Source: Granulicella aggregans
Lineage (GTDB): Bacteria > Acidobacteriota > Terriglobia > Terriglobales > Acidobacteriaceae
Length of the DNA: 43,203 nt
Direction of reading: 5' to 3'
Assembly (NCBI RefSeq): GCF_014203275.1
Contig: NZ_JACHIP010000021.1
Coordinates: 1-43,203, forward strand
The notes beneath the pieces are model-generated. The model was not told where the DNA came from, searched no databases, and was given only the letters and a program-made list of their open reading frames with translations. The position numbers were made by a program, and so were the translations under genes. Shown here piece by piece: positions 8,240 through 17,340 of the stretch. Position 1 is the first letter of the stretch. Each line of letters opens with the position of its first letter.

Positions 8240-9748
8240 TTAAGTCTCGGTCGTTGGGTAAGGCCTCCGAGCTAGGGAGCTCCTTGTAAATTCGGATGTG
8301 CCGCGAAGTCGCCATCGATTCGGTTCTGCACGTGCACCAAGACACCTTCTCGCGCTGATCGGCTCCCCGATAACCCGATACGCCATTTGAGGCTCATGCT
8401 GCCTCAATTCGGCGGTGTCCCTCGTTTGTAATTTTGACAGCGGAACCCAACCACTGAACCCGACGATGCCTATGGCCACCATGATGACAATCTGAGGCTC
8501 TATAGGTTCCCGATAGTCCATGGACGAGTGCGTCAGGTAATACGGAAGCGGAAACACAATCAGCAAGAACAGATAAGGAATCGCATGACCGCGATCTTCG
8601 CGCCACCAACGCCCTATGCCCCGCAACATGAGAAGCGTGACGAAGGTGCAGAAGAAAACATTTGGGCGATCCAGCGGTTCGGATTGCAGATAACTTGACC
8701 GGGCACTCCAGAATCCAGTCCAAAAGCGGACTACTCGCCGTAGTGAGACGCTGGCGAAAAGAAGGGGATGGTGACGCAGGAAGCTCGTTGCCAAGATGTG
8801 CTTGTGTTCGAGGTAAAGCGTCTCTCCCTCGGCTTCAAACGCGTTCATTTCGACGGCGTTGCTGGCCGGATGAGCCCATGCCGGATTTGAGGTGGTGGTA
8901 TCGCCAGAATTCCCAGCCCAGAATTCAAGCCAGAAACCGTCTCGGACGGGAGATGCGGCGTGCATGACGCGATCGTTGCGGATAGCCCATGGTCCAACGA
9001 CAGTGGCAAGCGCGACGACGGTCACAATGCCGCGGAGCAACCATCGGCCACCAACGCGTCTAACTTTCCAAAGAGCTGCCGCGAGAAGAAAGGGAAACAG
9101 CGAAAGGACGGAGGGATTGGAGAGTGCTGTGACACCGAAGAGAGCGCCGAAGCCAAACCATACCGCAAAGCGTTCTTGCAGATGCAGTCGCTGGGCAAAA
9201 GAAAAGCAGTTTGCAAAGAGGAAAGAGGTCAAGGCATAGTCCCATACCTCAGCCCCGGAGAAGTAGATTGCGAATGGATAGATTGCCCAGAGCCACCCGG
9301 CCAACCGTGCCGGGCGTTCGCCCGCGACGTGCTTGAGGCTGAAATAAATCGGGATGCATGTGAGTGCAGAGAATATGCTGTCAATGGCCAAGATCGCGAA
9401 TGCGGACTTCGCCGTGTAGATACCGAAGATACGGAAGACGATCGCAAGGAGAGCCGGGAAGAGTGGCGGCACAAGAGCGGTCGGTCCGCTCATGGGCAAG
9501 AATGGCGAGCTGAAGCCATGCCCCGAAGCAAGGCTGCGGGCAACCCAACCCATTTCGGCACCGAACTGCCCATGATCATGAGAAGGGGCTGCAATCCTGA
9601 GAAAGCTAAAGGCAACTACAACAACGCGTAGAATCAAAGCACAGAAAACCATCGATAGAAAACGTGTCGTGGTGGACCTGATATGAAACCTATCTGATCG
9701 AGTGGCCGAGGCCGTTTGCGTAAGGTCATCTTGATAGAGAGTCGTCAT
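8240..9748 (-). CDS. GT39-type membrane glycosyltransferase
   Basis: This 502-residue protein has about ten membrane segments. The first helix (residues 30-52) is followed by the periplasmic loop HDHGQFGAEMGWVARSLASG with acidic residues where GT39/PMT enzymes hold their catalytic aspartate, then GPTALVPPLFPALLAIVFRIFG, equivalent to the P-P-L-x-P motif of the family. Later parts include SGAEVWDYALTSFLFA and GVTALSNPSVLSLFPFLL. Family members transfer a sugar from a polyprenyl phosphate to lipid or protein on the outer face of the inner membrane. The last 60 residues are hydrophilic and arginine-rich, unlike the rest. The gene has its own 300-base upstream region with a TGTA box. The acceptor is unknown. 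Confidence 0.72.
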   Translation of the reverse strand: MTTLYQDDLTQTASATRSDRFHIRSTTTRFLSMVFCALILRVVVVAFSFLRIAAPSHDHGQFGAEMGWVARSLASGHGFSSPFLPMSGPTALVPPLFPALLAIVFRIFGIYTAKSAFAILAIDSIFSALTCIPIYFSLKHVAGERPARLAGWLWAIYPFAIYFSGAEVWDYALTSFLFANCFSFAQRLHLQERFAVWFGFGALFGVTALSNPSVLSLFPFLLAAALWKVRRVGGRWLLRGIVTVVALATVVGPWAIRNDRVMHAASPVRDGFWLEFWAGNSGDTTTSNPAWAHPASNAVEMNAFEAEGETLYLEHKHILATSFLRHHPLLFASVSLRRVVRFWTGFWSARSSYLQSEPLDRPNVFFCTFVTLLMLRGIGRWWREDRGHAIPYLFLLIVFPLPYYLTHSSMDYREPIEPQIVIMVAIGIVGFSGWVPLSKLQTRDTAELRQHEPQMAYRVIGEPISARRCLGARAEPNRWRLRGTSEFTRSSLARRPYPTTET

Positions 9749-10050
9749 TTCCTGCCTTGAGTGAGTCTGCAGGCCGAAGGTGGCCCGAGGGGTTGAGCTG
9801 GCTGCGTCGAAGGAGCGTACTGTTCGGATCGCACTCGGTCTTAGCCGAACACCGGAAGAGGATTTATGTACCGCAAGGAATGAGGATGATGCGCACCTTC
9901 TTCCCCGTGCTTCCCTGACGTTAGCGGGGTTCGCAGCACGATGCCGTCAAGATGTGTCGCAAACGTGCAAGGATTTGTATGACATCGGTTTGTCCGAGAG
10001 GACAATGGCCGTGTCTGTTTGGCGGAAACAATTACTGGCGCATGAATCAA
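9749..10050. other. Intergenic region with a TGTA direct-repeat box
   Basis: No convincing gene is present between the two glycosyltransferase genes; the open frames here lack ribosome sites and family features. The only structure I see is the direct-repeat box at 9966-9982. It stands about 220 bases before the downstream gene, which reads leftwards. Confidence 0.5.
9966..9982 (+). promoter_or_regulatory. TGTA-N6-TGTA box (copy 1)
   Basis: The sequence TGCAAGGATTTGTATGA has one mismatch in the first half-site. The half-sites start 10 bases apart. Likely target: the glycosyltransferase gene starting at 9748. Confidence 0.5.
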
Positions 10051-11973
10051 TCAAGGGCGGTTTGTGAGGACGGTCTTACCACCAGCTGCTGCAAGCCGAT
10101 AGACGGGACCGTAGCGTGAAAGGTCGGCACCGCGCGCAGGGTTGTAGGTAAGCAGGAACAGGCGAGGGGACTTCGAGGCCCACAACTTGTGTAGAGAATC
10201 ATTCGTCTCGAAGAGATTTGGGGCATCAGGCCAATAGCTGCCATACCAGGTTCCATTCATCCGTCCGTCGACCAAAGCGACTGGCTGCTGGGTGTAGAAG
10301 TTGAGAGTTGAACCAAGCGTGTATTCGCCATCAATGAGGATGCGGTCGCCTGGCTGATAAACGCCGTTGATAGCGAGCGCAAGGGACTTTGATCCAAGAA
10401 TTGGATAGAAGCGGGTGAGCCCTTCATGCACGCACAGCAGCACCGCGAGGCTCGCGATAGTCAATGAGATATTGGCAAAAAGATGTCGACGTCGTGTGCG
10501 GAACAAATGACTGAGTGGGCCGCCGAGCAGCATGGCGAAGCACACGAAGATCAACGCTGCCCGGAAGAGACCCATGGCGCGGCCTGTCAGGTCGAAGATA
10601 TGTCCGAGAGCGAGGTTATAGCTTGCTGGGTTGGAGAGAAGCAGGGACGCGATGTCTACCCCAGTGGTCGGTGTGGGCGCTGTGACCGCGAAGTAGCCAG
10701 TGACTGCAGCAACGAGAAGCGACAGAGGCAGCAGGAACCATCGGCTGGCTGCAAGCACTTGCCGCTCGGCGACCGAATCGCCTTCCTCAGCTCGCGTTAA
10801 GAGACCGCCAACCAAGAGTGCGAGAGCCGGCAGCGCGGGCAGTGAGTAATACTCTTGGCGCGATGAGAGACAAAAGAAGACGAGGACGATACCAGCCCAC
10901 AACAAAAGGAGGAGAGCGGTATAGCGATCTTCTACTGGCACCGAAGAGTTCCCACGGAGAGCTTGAAAAGACCAGGAGGCGGCTGTGGGTAAGAAGCTGG
11001 CCCAAGGCGCAAGCCATAATGCTGCAAGCACAAGAAAGAGCAGCAGTGGTACTTGACCGTAGTCGTGCGGAATGCGCTTGCCGAAGAAACGCATGAAATG
11101 TTCGTTGATGATGTAGAACCAGAACCATCCGCGAGCGACGACTGCCCCTGAGACAGCAGGATTTCGCAGAGCAACCAGTACATGCCAGGGAGCAGCTATG
11201 AAGGTAAAGACAATGGCGCTGGAATAGGGGTGCAGGCGCCGGACAAGGTTCAGTTGGTGAGTCACAGTAAGATAAGCGAACACAACGCCAATAGGAAAAA
11301 CCAGACCGATGAGACCCTTGGTAAGCACGTTGAGGGACATGACGGCGGCGAATGCCCAACAGGTGATTCGAAGGCGATTGTAGTCAATAGGGGGTTCATT
11401 CAGGAGACTGAGCGCCTTCAGGAACAGATGGACGGCCATCGTCATCCATAAGGCGAGCAGCACATCCGGGATAAAGAATCGCGTAAATAGATACGGGCCT
11501 ATGGAGGAAGCAGTAACCACCGCAGAATAGAATCCGCCGCGTTCCCCGAAAAGCCGCGAGCCAAGCAAGTAGACAGCAAAGAAGAGAGCAAGCGTCAGCA
11601 GCGCAAGAGGCAACCGGGCGGCCCAATCGTGAATGCCGAAGATGCGCATGGAAGCCGACGCAAGCCAATACATGAGCGGCGGTTTATCGAAAAATCGAAT
11701 ACCGTCCACATACGGCGTGACGAAATCATGCCGAACGAGCATCTCCCGAGCACTCTCGATGTAAACGGAATCGACATCATCGAGTAATCCAGGCGAGAAG
11801 ATACCGTAGAACTCCAAAGGAAGCCATACGCCGATCAGTGCAAGAAACGAGAGCAAACGCCCGAGACCCGCAGTAGCCGACCCTGAAGAAAAGTCTTCAG
11901 AATGGCCGCTTGTGCGCAAATACGTTGTCTTTGAATCTGGTACGGTACTTGTGTCTTCCGCGATGGCGCGCAT
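10051..11973 (-). CDS. ArnT-like GT39 glycosyltransferase
   Basis: The protein has 640 residues and about 12 membrane segments, near the size of ArnT and other polyprenyl-phosphate-sugar transferases. After the first helix comes LLDDVDSVYIESAREML, with the acidic pair expected at the active site. This is followed by FFDKPPLMYWLASASMRIFG, the D-K-P-P-L-x-Y-W motif that marks ArnT-like GT39 enzymes. Further on are RLPLALLTLALFFAVYLLG and ARFFIPDVLLALW-type helices and a C-terminal periplasmic domain (GDRILIDGEYTLGSTLNFY). It probably adds a sugar or aminosugar to lipid A, a hopanoid or another lipid outside the membrane. It is transcribed leftwards, separate from the receptor gene. A lipid A role would fit the efflux genes nearby but is only an inference. 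Confidence 0.82.
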   Translation of the reverse strand: MRAIAEDTSTVPDSKTTYLRTSGHSEDFSSGSATAGLGRLLSFLALIGVWLPLEFYGIFSPGLLDDVDSVYIESAREMLVRHDFVTPYVDGIRFFDKPPLMYWLASASMRIFGIHDWAARLPLALLTLALFFAVYLLGSRLFGERGGFYSAVVTASSIGPYLFTRFFIPDVLLALWMTMAVHLFLKALSLLNEPPIDYNRLRITCWAFAAVMSLNVLTKGLIGLVFPIGVVFAYLTVTHQLNLVRRLHPYSSAIVFTFIAAPWHVLVALRNPAVSGAVVARGWFWFYIINEHFMRFFGKRIPHDYGQVPLLLFLVLAALWLAPWASFLPTAASWSFQALRGNSSVPVEDRYTALLLLLWAGIVLVFFCLSSRQEYYSLPALPALALLVGGLLTRAEEGDSVAERQVLAASRWFLLPLSLLVAAVTGYFAVTAPTPTTGVDIASLLLSNPASYNLALGHIFDLTGRAMGLFRAALIFVCFAMLLGGPLSHLFRTRRRHLFANISLTIASLAVLLCVHEGLTRFYPILGSKSLALAINGVYQPGDRILIDGEYTLGSTLNFYTQQPVALVDGRMNGTWYGSYWPDAPNLFETNDSLHKLWASKSPRLFLLTYNPARGADLSRYGPVYRLAAAGGKTVLTNRP

Positions 11974-12056
11974 AACGTCCCTTCCCCTGACTCTACTGAT
12001 GTAACTGGTCGGTTCTTCGTCCTGAAGCTAGATACGGGAAGAGAGGCCAGACAAGA

Positions 12057-12323
12057 TCACTCAGGATCTGAGCGATTTCGGTTCTGCTCAACATCGATGC
12101 TGCCGGCCCGGCTGGGTAACTGAGCCTCACGTAACTGCTGATTTCTCAACAATAGTTCGGCGACCAGTCGCAGCAAGCGAGAATTTTCTACCTCTAACTC
12201 CACAACCCGATCCTCTATGCATCTCTTCGTCGGGCCAAGCACGGCAGGTTTCCTAAAGATAGTTGGTATCTGCTCAATGGATGAAGCTTGCACGATACGG
12301 AGAGTGAAGCCTGGGAACAGCAA
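12057..12323 (-). CDS. Small coiled-coil open frame, possibly an IS3 OrfA tail
   Basis: The frame encodes up to 88 residues from a TTG, with no good ribosome site. Its one striking part is EDRVVELEVENSRLLRLVAE followed by LLLRNQQLREAQ, a regular leucine heptad of about 30 residues. This resembles the end of the first open frame of IS3-family transposases (LExENxRLxxLVAELxLxxxxL). I see no second frame, no DDE core and no terminal repeats, so if it derives from such an element only the tail is left. It could equally be a small native coiled-coil protein. It fills part of the gap between the receptor-like gene and the ArnT-like gene; the rest of 11974-12564 holds only the box at 12470. Confidence 0.3.
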   Translation of the reverse strand: MLFPGFTLRIVQASSIEQIPTIFRKPAVLGPTKRCIEDRVVELEVENSRLLRLVAELLLRNQQLREAQLPSRAGSIDVEQNRNRSDPE

Positions 12324-12469
12324 GCTACGCCCTCCGTATTCGTGGTCTCTCTATGGCTCGACAACCTGTGCGATGCTCTGCACCCGGGCTGACAGCTACA
12401 GGTCACCTTGTAGCTGTTGTCAGCGTATCCAACAGAGGTTCGGGATGCGGTAAAGAAGTGTGGAGAGAG

Positions 12470-12486
12470 TGTATGGATTTGTACGC
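12470..12486 (+). promoter_or_regulatory. TGTA-N6-TGTA box (copy 2)
   Basis: Sequence TGTATGGATTTGTACGC; both TGTA half-sites are exact and 10 bases apart. It lies after the receptor-like gene and before the leftward coiled-coil frame (147 bases) and the ArnT-like gene (497 bases). Confidence 0.55.
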
Positions 12487-12564
12487 GAAGGGACTTTTGC
12501 TTCGCACTGGCGCTGAGGGTTGGAGACCATGAATTGGTCGATCGTCGCTGAGCGACCCAGCGGC

Positions 12565-15126
12565 TCAAAACACGACGTCAAGATCAAAACGTCCATGCCG
12601 GTCGTAGCTTCCGAAGAACTGACCATATTGCGGATCGGCAGTGTTGCTGTGAATCTGAAGCGCATTGAAGTGATTCGTAATGTTCGCGATGGATATGGAA
12701 GGTCTTAAGGTGTATTTGGAGTTGAGCTTAATGTTTTTGGCGACGCGCGCGTCCGCGGCGAAGTAGGTCGGGAAACGTAGGCTTGCGGTCTTCATATTCT
12801 GGATGTAGTTTTGATAGACGTCGACGGATTGAAAGGGAAAGCCGCTTCGCAATTCGATCTTGGGGTATATTTTGATCTTCCATGGAAGCGCCACACTGCC
12901 CCAAGTCAAGAATCGATTCGGAATATCTCCTGTTCGATTGGTATACAGATTGGCGCGAATGAACGGCAAGGAAAGGTCGCCCAGGTAAGTGTCGGATTCA
13001 TTAAGCGTGCCCTCGGACAAGCTGCGGACATAGGAGGCATAAAACTTGTTATCGCCCTGGAACGAAACTTGTGTCGTCAGTTCGAATTGACGGTATCGGG
13101 AACCTCCGTCCCCTGCAAGCACATATGCGCTCTGTCCCTGGACAACCTGGGGAGAGATCGTTACCAGTCCACTTGCATGGTTCTCAAGGTACTTGGCGCG
13201 CACGGTCAGGTGTTCGGAAAACTGTTGCTGCATTTGAAGATTCCAGGCAACGGTGTACGGTGCAAAGTTTCCGAGTTTATGGTCTTGGTCGACAAGAGGC
13301 GTCCCCGATGCCGCCGCTTCCGCGGTCAAATTCAAATAGGTTTGTGGGCTCCCTGATACCGTTTCATTCGGCAGATAGTTCGTGATGATCTGCTCAGGGT
13401 AGTGACTAAACGCGTAGACGTTCAAGGGCACGCTGTCATAGAAAATCCCAATTCCTCCGCTGACGGTGGTGCGTCCGTCCTTAGATGGGTTCCAGACGAA
13501 TCCGGTTCGCGGAGCAAAGCGGGTCGTTGCCGTGATGGTCTGCGCCTCCCAACGTAGTCCGGCATCAATCGCAAAGTGCGAGTTGATACTCCAATGATCC
13601 TGTACAAAGACCGCCGGCTGCTGATCAGTGCGATCGTAAGGGCTTCCAAGAGAGAAATCGATCGTGCGAATCTTGACTCCCAGGTTATCGAACATAGTGA
13701 TCGTCTTTGCATTGAGTTGCCCCTCGTCAGCCACGCTCGCGAAGGAAGATCCTAACTGGATCTTATGGATACCGTAACGGTTGATGGGCTTAAGAGACCA
13801 CAACTCATTCCATTCAAGTCGGCGAGAATGCCGCTGCTGCTCACTAAAATAGTTTCCGCCGTCGCCGCCTGGTGCGACGGTCATCCCAAGATCGCCTTGC
13901 GGGGTCACCGCGGTTGTGAACTCGCTCACCGAGAAGGTGCTCTGCAGGAGGGCTTCCCCCAGCGCGATACGATGGGTGATAGCGCCGGTATAGATCCGAG
14001 TATCGTCATTCGGAGTTACGGGCTGCGGGTTGAAAAAATCGAGGTCGGAATAGCGGACGTTCTGCGGAGCAACATGGAGGGTGGCGGTGAGGCCCTGCCG
14101 AGGCGTCAGCGTCACATCCGTCTGTGTAAATGAGTTCAAGGATGTCGTTTTGGTCTCGTTGAAAGGAAACGGCAGCGTACGCACGGGGACTTTATTATCG
14201 ACGAACTCTAAACCTTCCGAGTAGGAGATACGATCTGGAATAATCGGCCCTCCGAAGGAAAACCGGGGCGTGGCTGACTTTAGACCGCGAACGTGGCCAC
14301 TGCGAATCCTAAATTCGGGCAGGGGGTCGTTGAGATCGTAATGCCATCGATTGCCACCCGGTTTCGTCTCCGCCGTGACTACTCCGGCAGTGAAGCGGCC
14401 GTATTGTGCCAGATAAGGGGAGGTCAGTACATGGATCGAATCGACGACGTCGATGGGAGCGCTCAATCCCAAACGTCCTGTCGCCGGGTCGCCCGCGTCC
14501 ACTGAATCCACAATCAAGGCGCTATGCATCTCTCCGGAACCCTCAATTTGGATTTGGCCATTAAGCGCAACTACCACTCCCGGAACAAGGGGTAAGGCGT
14601 CGGTCAGCGTAAGCGGTCGTAGCGGGCTCTCATTTGCCTCCTCGGGCTTAATGGACTCTGCTGGCGACGAAGTCTGCTCTGTGATGTCTTGAGTCGACGC
14701 TTGGACGCTCACGGTTTCCTGTACCCGGGGAACAGATACGATCTTGATATCCAGAACCGGCTCCACAATGGATCGGGTGTCGACGACCTGCGCTATGGGT
14801 GCGTAGTCAGTTTGATGGATAGATAAGGTGAACAGGCCGCGACCTACCCGAACCGAAGCACGGCCATCAGCCGCGGTCTTAAGTAGGGCGAGAAAGGTGT
14901 TGTCCTTCATGAGAAAGACGTCGACGTTCTGCATGATCACGCCCTGCGTGTCGACGACAGTGACGGTAAGAAGTGTATCTTGCGGTCCTTGATACCCCTG
15001 CATGGGAGTCGCACAATACCCCAGGAGCGCGAAAGTGAGAAGTATCAGTTGGCGCATCCAGGCACCCGCGCGCGTTCCCTTCGCCGGCGTTCGAGATCTC
15101 GTATCGCCATTGGGCCAGGGCCTCAT
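12565..15126 (-). CDS. TonB-receptor-like outer membrane protein with carboxypeptidase-regulatory domain
   Basis: The protein is 853 residues from ATG 15126. That start overlaps the stop of the upstream gene by four bases, but the signal peptide (MRQLILLTFALLGYC) begins at an internal ATG, 15057, so either start is possible. After the signal come a carboxypeptidase-regulatory-like beta domain (about 50-130), a plug-like domain (TLTDALPLVPGVV, EGSGEMHSALIVDSVDAGD) and a beta-barrel ending in phenylalanine (DLDVVF), the usual outer membrane insertion signal. It resembles Oar-type receptors of acidobacteria but at 853 residues is shorter than the usual 1000-1200. I cannot name its ligand. Coupling with the unknown membrane protein upstream is unusual and suggests a joint function. 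Confidence 0.8.
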   Translation of the reverse strand: MRPWPNGDTRSRTPAKGTRAGAWMRQLILLTFALLGYCATPMQGYQGPQDTLLTVTVVDTQGVIMQNVDVFLMKDNTFLALLKTAADGRASVRVGRGLFTLSIHQTDYAPIAQVVDTRSIVEPVLDIKIVSVPRVQETVSVQASTQDITEQTSSPAESIKPEEANESPLRPLTLTDALPLVPGVVVALNGQIQIEGSGEMHSALIVDSVDAGDPATGRLGLSAPIDVVDSIHVLTSPYLAQYGRFTAGVVTAETKPGGNRWHYDLNDPLPEFRIRSGHVRGLKSATPRFSFGGPIIPDRISYSEGLEFVDNKVPVRTLPFPFNETKTTSLNSFTQTDVTLTPRQGLTATLHVAPQNVRYSDLDFFNPQPVTPNDDTRIYTGAITHRIALGEALLQSTFSVSEFTTAVTPQGDLGMTVAPGGDGGNYFSEQQRHSRRLEWNELWSLKPINRYGIHKIQLGSSFASVADEGQLNAKTITMFDNLGVKIRTIDFSLGSPYDRTDQQPAVFVQDHWSINSHFAIDAGLRWEAQTITATTRFAPRTGFVWNPSKDGRTTVSGGIGIFYDSVPLNVYAFSHYPEQIITNYLPNETVSGSPQTYLNLTAEAAASGTPLVDQDHKLGNFAPYTVAWNLQMQQQFSEHLTVRAKYLENHASGLVTISPQVVQGQSAYVLAGDGGSRYRQFELTTQVSFQGDNKFYASYVRSLSEGTLNESDTYLGDLSLPFIRANLYTNRTGDIPNRFLTWGSVALPWKIKIYPKIELRSGFPFQSVDVYQNYIQNMKTASLRFPTYFAADARVAKNIKLNSKYTLRPSISIANITNHFNALQIHSNTADPQYGQFFGSYDRHGRFDLDVVF

Positions 15127-15857
15127 CTGGGCACCTCATTGTTGGTGCCTGAAGTCGAGGCTCGACTATGGCGCTTCCGCACACCGGCAAGGGGATCGAG
15201 ACCAACCCTTAGCATCACATCCTCCAATCTCCGAGCTTTCAAAAAGAGGAGCAGTTCCTCCCGCTGCCGCCTATTGTCTATGTAGATCTTCCTTGAGCGC
15301 CCCGAAGCAACGCGGAGGTGGAGTTTACGTCGTGGTAAGTCAAGATAGGCAATTGAGCCTGCGGTAGCGCAGAGCCACACTCCCAAACCGATCAAGAGCA
15401 CTCGTTCAGTTGGCAACTGGCTAAGCGCTATTGGCGCGTCCACATTGAAGATCAAGCCGTATGCTCCTAAGGCAAGACCAAGCAGAGCCGTGACAAAGAC
15501 AGCCAGCCCGATAGCCGAGTCCCCTTGGACCACAGTCAAGTCGCACAACTCAAAAACAATCTCGTCCTCACCTTCTTGATAGAGTGTCGCCTTCTCTTCA
15601 TCGACGACCAGGAGCGGTAAATAAAACGTAATCCTGGCCTGCCATATTCCTATCCCTGCTCCTATTACCGTAGATGCTGCCCCGCTTAGCCAAGCGCGTT
15701 GCAACAGCAGGAGACCAGCAGTTAGACCACAGGTCAGTGCGGTCGTCAGTGCAAGGATGGGAGCTCGGGAGTGGATGAGCATTCCGCCAGCGGTGTAAAG
15801 AGAAGAGTGCCAGACGAGCGGCTGTGTGTCGCGACCGGATTTCCTCGAAATTCTCAC
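15123..15857 (-). CDS. Unknown inner membrane protein coupled to the receptor gene
   Basis: This protein has up to 244 residues from GTG 15857, or 219 from ATG 15782 (MLIHSRAP); neither start is clearly better. It shows two hydrophobic hairpins, about 35-70 (LALTTALTCGLTAGLLLL, AASTVIGAGIGIW) and about 117-165 (IGLAVFVTALLGLALGAYG, VLLIGLGVWLCATAGSIAYL). Between them is a polar stretch with LYQEGEDEIVFELCDLTVVQ. The last 75 residues are basic and cytoplasmic by the positive-inside rule (LPRRKLHLRVASGRSRKIYI). It has the look of a PH-like or lipid-sensing membrane protein, but I recognise no family. Its stop overlaps the next gene's start (ATGA), so the pair is translated together. Confidence 0.65.
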   Translation of the reverse strand: MRISRKSGRDTQPLVWHSSLYTAGGMLIHSRAPILALTTALTCGLTAGLLLLQRAWLSGAASTVIGAGIGIWQARITFYLPLLVVDEEKATLYQEGEDEIVFELCDLTVVQGDSAIGLAVFVTALLGLALGAYGLIFNVDAPIALSQLPTERVLLIGLGVWLCATAGSIAYLDLPRRKLHLRVASGRSRKIYIDNRRQREELLLFLKARRLEDVMLRVGLDPLAGVRKRHSRASTSGTNNEVPR

Positions 15858-15945
15858 TTTATCTCTCGCCCCCGCAACCCCGGTCTAGATGACCCGCTCC
15901 AGTGTTGGTTCGTCTATGAGAAACATCTCGTTTGTCATTTGGCCT

Positions 15946-16995
15946 TCACTTCGTCGGGGAGAAGACCGCGATACGGGGATGAGCAAGGAGGCTTGCGTAA
16001 CCCACGTAGACCTTATGCGAGATGGGATCCAGCGCCAGGGTATGTGCGCCGTAGTGAGTGCTTATTTCGTCAAGCACATGGTACGCGTTCGGGCTGTCCT
16101 GTTGAATGATGGTCAATTTTCCACCTTTTCCGGCGGAGTAGATTCGGCGAAGTATCGGATCGAATGCAACCGAATCTGGGCCTCCACCGATCTTGAGCGA
16201 GGTAACGACACGATGCAGATCGAGATCGAAGACCACCAACATAGCGTTGCCCGAGCAAACTGCGAAGAGGCGTCGCAGTTTGGGGTCAATGACCATGCCG
16301 GTCGGCCTTTCGCAAGGATTGAGAGGCCAGCGCCCTACAATCGTCCGTTTGCCAATATCAATTGCTGCTATCGAGCTGATGTCCTCAAGGTTTTGATAGA
16401 GGAAGCCACTCTGCAGATCTTGCGCAACAAACTCAGGCTTTCCAGGAAGAGGTATGGTTCCGACTGTGACACGGGTCTCGGGATCGATCAGCGTTGCCAG
16501 CTTTGCGTCGCCATTGGCTACATACACGAGCTTCGCTGACGGGACATAAAGTATGGCATCTGCGTCATCTGCCACCGGAATGCTTTGAAACTGTTGAAGA
16601 GTCTTTGGATCGAAGACCTGTACCATGTTCTCTTCACTTCTTGTGAGGAAGGCGACATTGGAGTCGGGAAATAGCGCAATGCCGTGAGCCGCGCCGGCAC
16701 CAGGCATTTCGGTCACAGGACTGATCGGCGGCCGATCAGGATTCAAATCGATCTTGAATAAAGACCCTGTTGACTCGCCGGTGACGAACAATGTTTTCCC
16801 GTCTAACGTCAGATAATCAAGGATATTGAGTAGCCCATGCTTTGGAAGCTCAATGTATCCATCGAAGGTCATGAAACTGGATTTGCCCGGCGTTCCGGGA
16901 TAAGCAAGATACACGCCCACTATTGAAAGACACACGAGGATCGCGGCTGCAAGCACCGCTGTGATTTGAAGACCTCGTTTGATAGATCTGTTCAT
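15946..16995 (-). CDS. YncE-like beta-propeller protein
   Basis: This is a 349-residue protein whose start at ATG 16995 has a strong AGGAGGC site in front. An N-terminal hydrophobic segment (about 10-32) anchors or exports it. The rest is made of YVTN/YncE-type propeller blades, each with the pattern of a strand, a short D-P or G turn and a following strand: DGKTLFVTGESTGSLFKIDL, SNVAFLTRSEENMVQVFDP, AKLVYVANGDAKLATLIDPE, RRLFAVCSGNAMLVVFDLD, RRIYSAGKGGKLTIIQ. About seven blades fit. Such proteins bind small ligands or partners in the periplasm; enzymatic function is not established. It lies in a leftward row with the receptor-like genes, with a TGTA box about 345 bases upstream. Confidence 0.82.
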   Translation of the reverse strand: MNRSIKRGLQITAVLAAAILVCLSIVGVYLAYPGTPGKSSFMTFDGYIELPKHGLLNILDYLTLDGKTLFVTGESTGSLFKIDLNPDRPPISPVTEMPGAGAAHGIALFPDSNVAFLTRSEENMVQVFDPKTLQQFQSIPVADDADAILYVPSAKLVYVANGDAKLATLIDPETRVTVGTIPLPGKPEFVAQDLQSGFLYQNLEDISSIAAIDIGKRTIVGRWPLNPCERPTGMVIDPKLRRLFAVCSGNAMLVVFDLDLHRVVTSLKIGGGPDSVAFDPILRRIYSAGKGGKLTIIQQDSPNAYHVLDEISTHYGAHTLALDPISHKVYVGYASLLAHPRIAVFSPTK

Positions 16996-17190
16996 TCTGC
17001 CTCCTACAAGGTTTCTCGATCAGGTTGGTCACTGCCACAATCCTCTTAAGCGACTGCTATGCACGGCTGGTTCACATTTCGATCTCTGTCGAGACCCAAT
17101 TAGGCCGGAGCCATTCGTAATGAAAGAAACTGCCGTTCGGTCAGCATCAAAGCTTCGAAATGACTTCACTACCCGCAAGCACACAAGGCA

Positions 17191-17277
17191 CTAGCTCAAA
17201 AGGATAGCCATGCGAATTACAAAGAACGAGACTGTCCATGCAATCTGGGTGAAATTTAGCAGAATGCTGCGCTTCAT
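17191..17277 (-). CDS. Possible 28-residue membrane peptide
   Basis: A short frame from ATG 17277 encodes MKRSILLNFTQIAWTVSFFV and eight further residues (IRMAILLS), a single hydrophobic helix with a basic start. It is preceded by GTGGAGGAACC, a near-perfect ribosome site at the right distance, which is rare by chance. A TGTA box lies 64 bases upstream. It could be a small membrane protein or a leader peptide ahead of the beta-propeller gene. Nothing else supports it. Confidence 0.35.
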   Translation of the reverse strand: MKRSILLNFTQIAWTVSFFVIRMAILLS

Positions 17278-17340
17278 GGTTCCTCCACTGTGGTTATTCA
17301 CAGCGCGGTATAGTTGTGCTGTCAGGAACGGTATTCGAAC

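Noticed and set aside
8960..9631. A 223-residue plus-strand open frame opposite the GT39 gene
   Set aside because: It is charged and low in hydrophobic order, lies wholly opposite a clear membrane protein gene, and has no ribosome site.
15889..16539. A 216-residue plus-strand open frame opposite the beta-propeller gene
   Set aside because: The minus frame shows repeating propeller blades and a strong ribosome site; the plus frame shows nothing.
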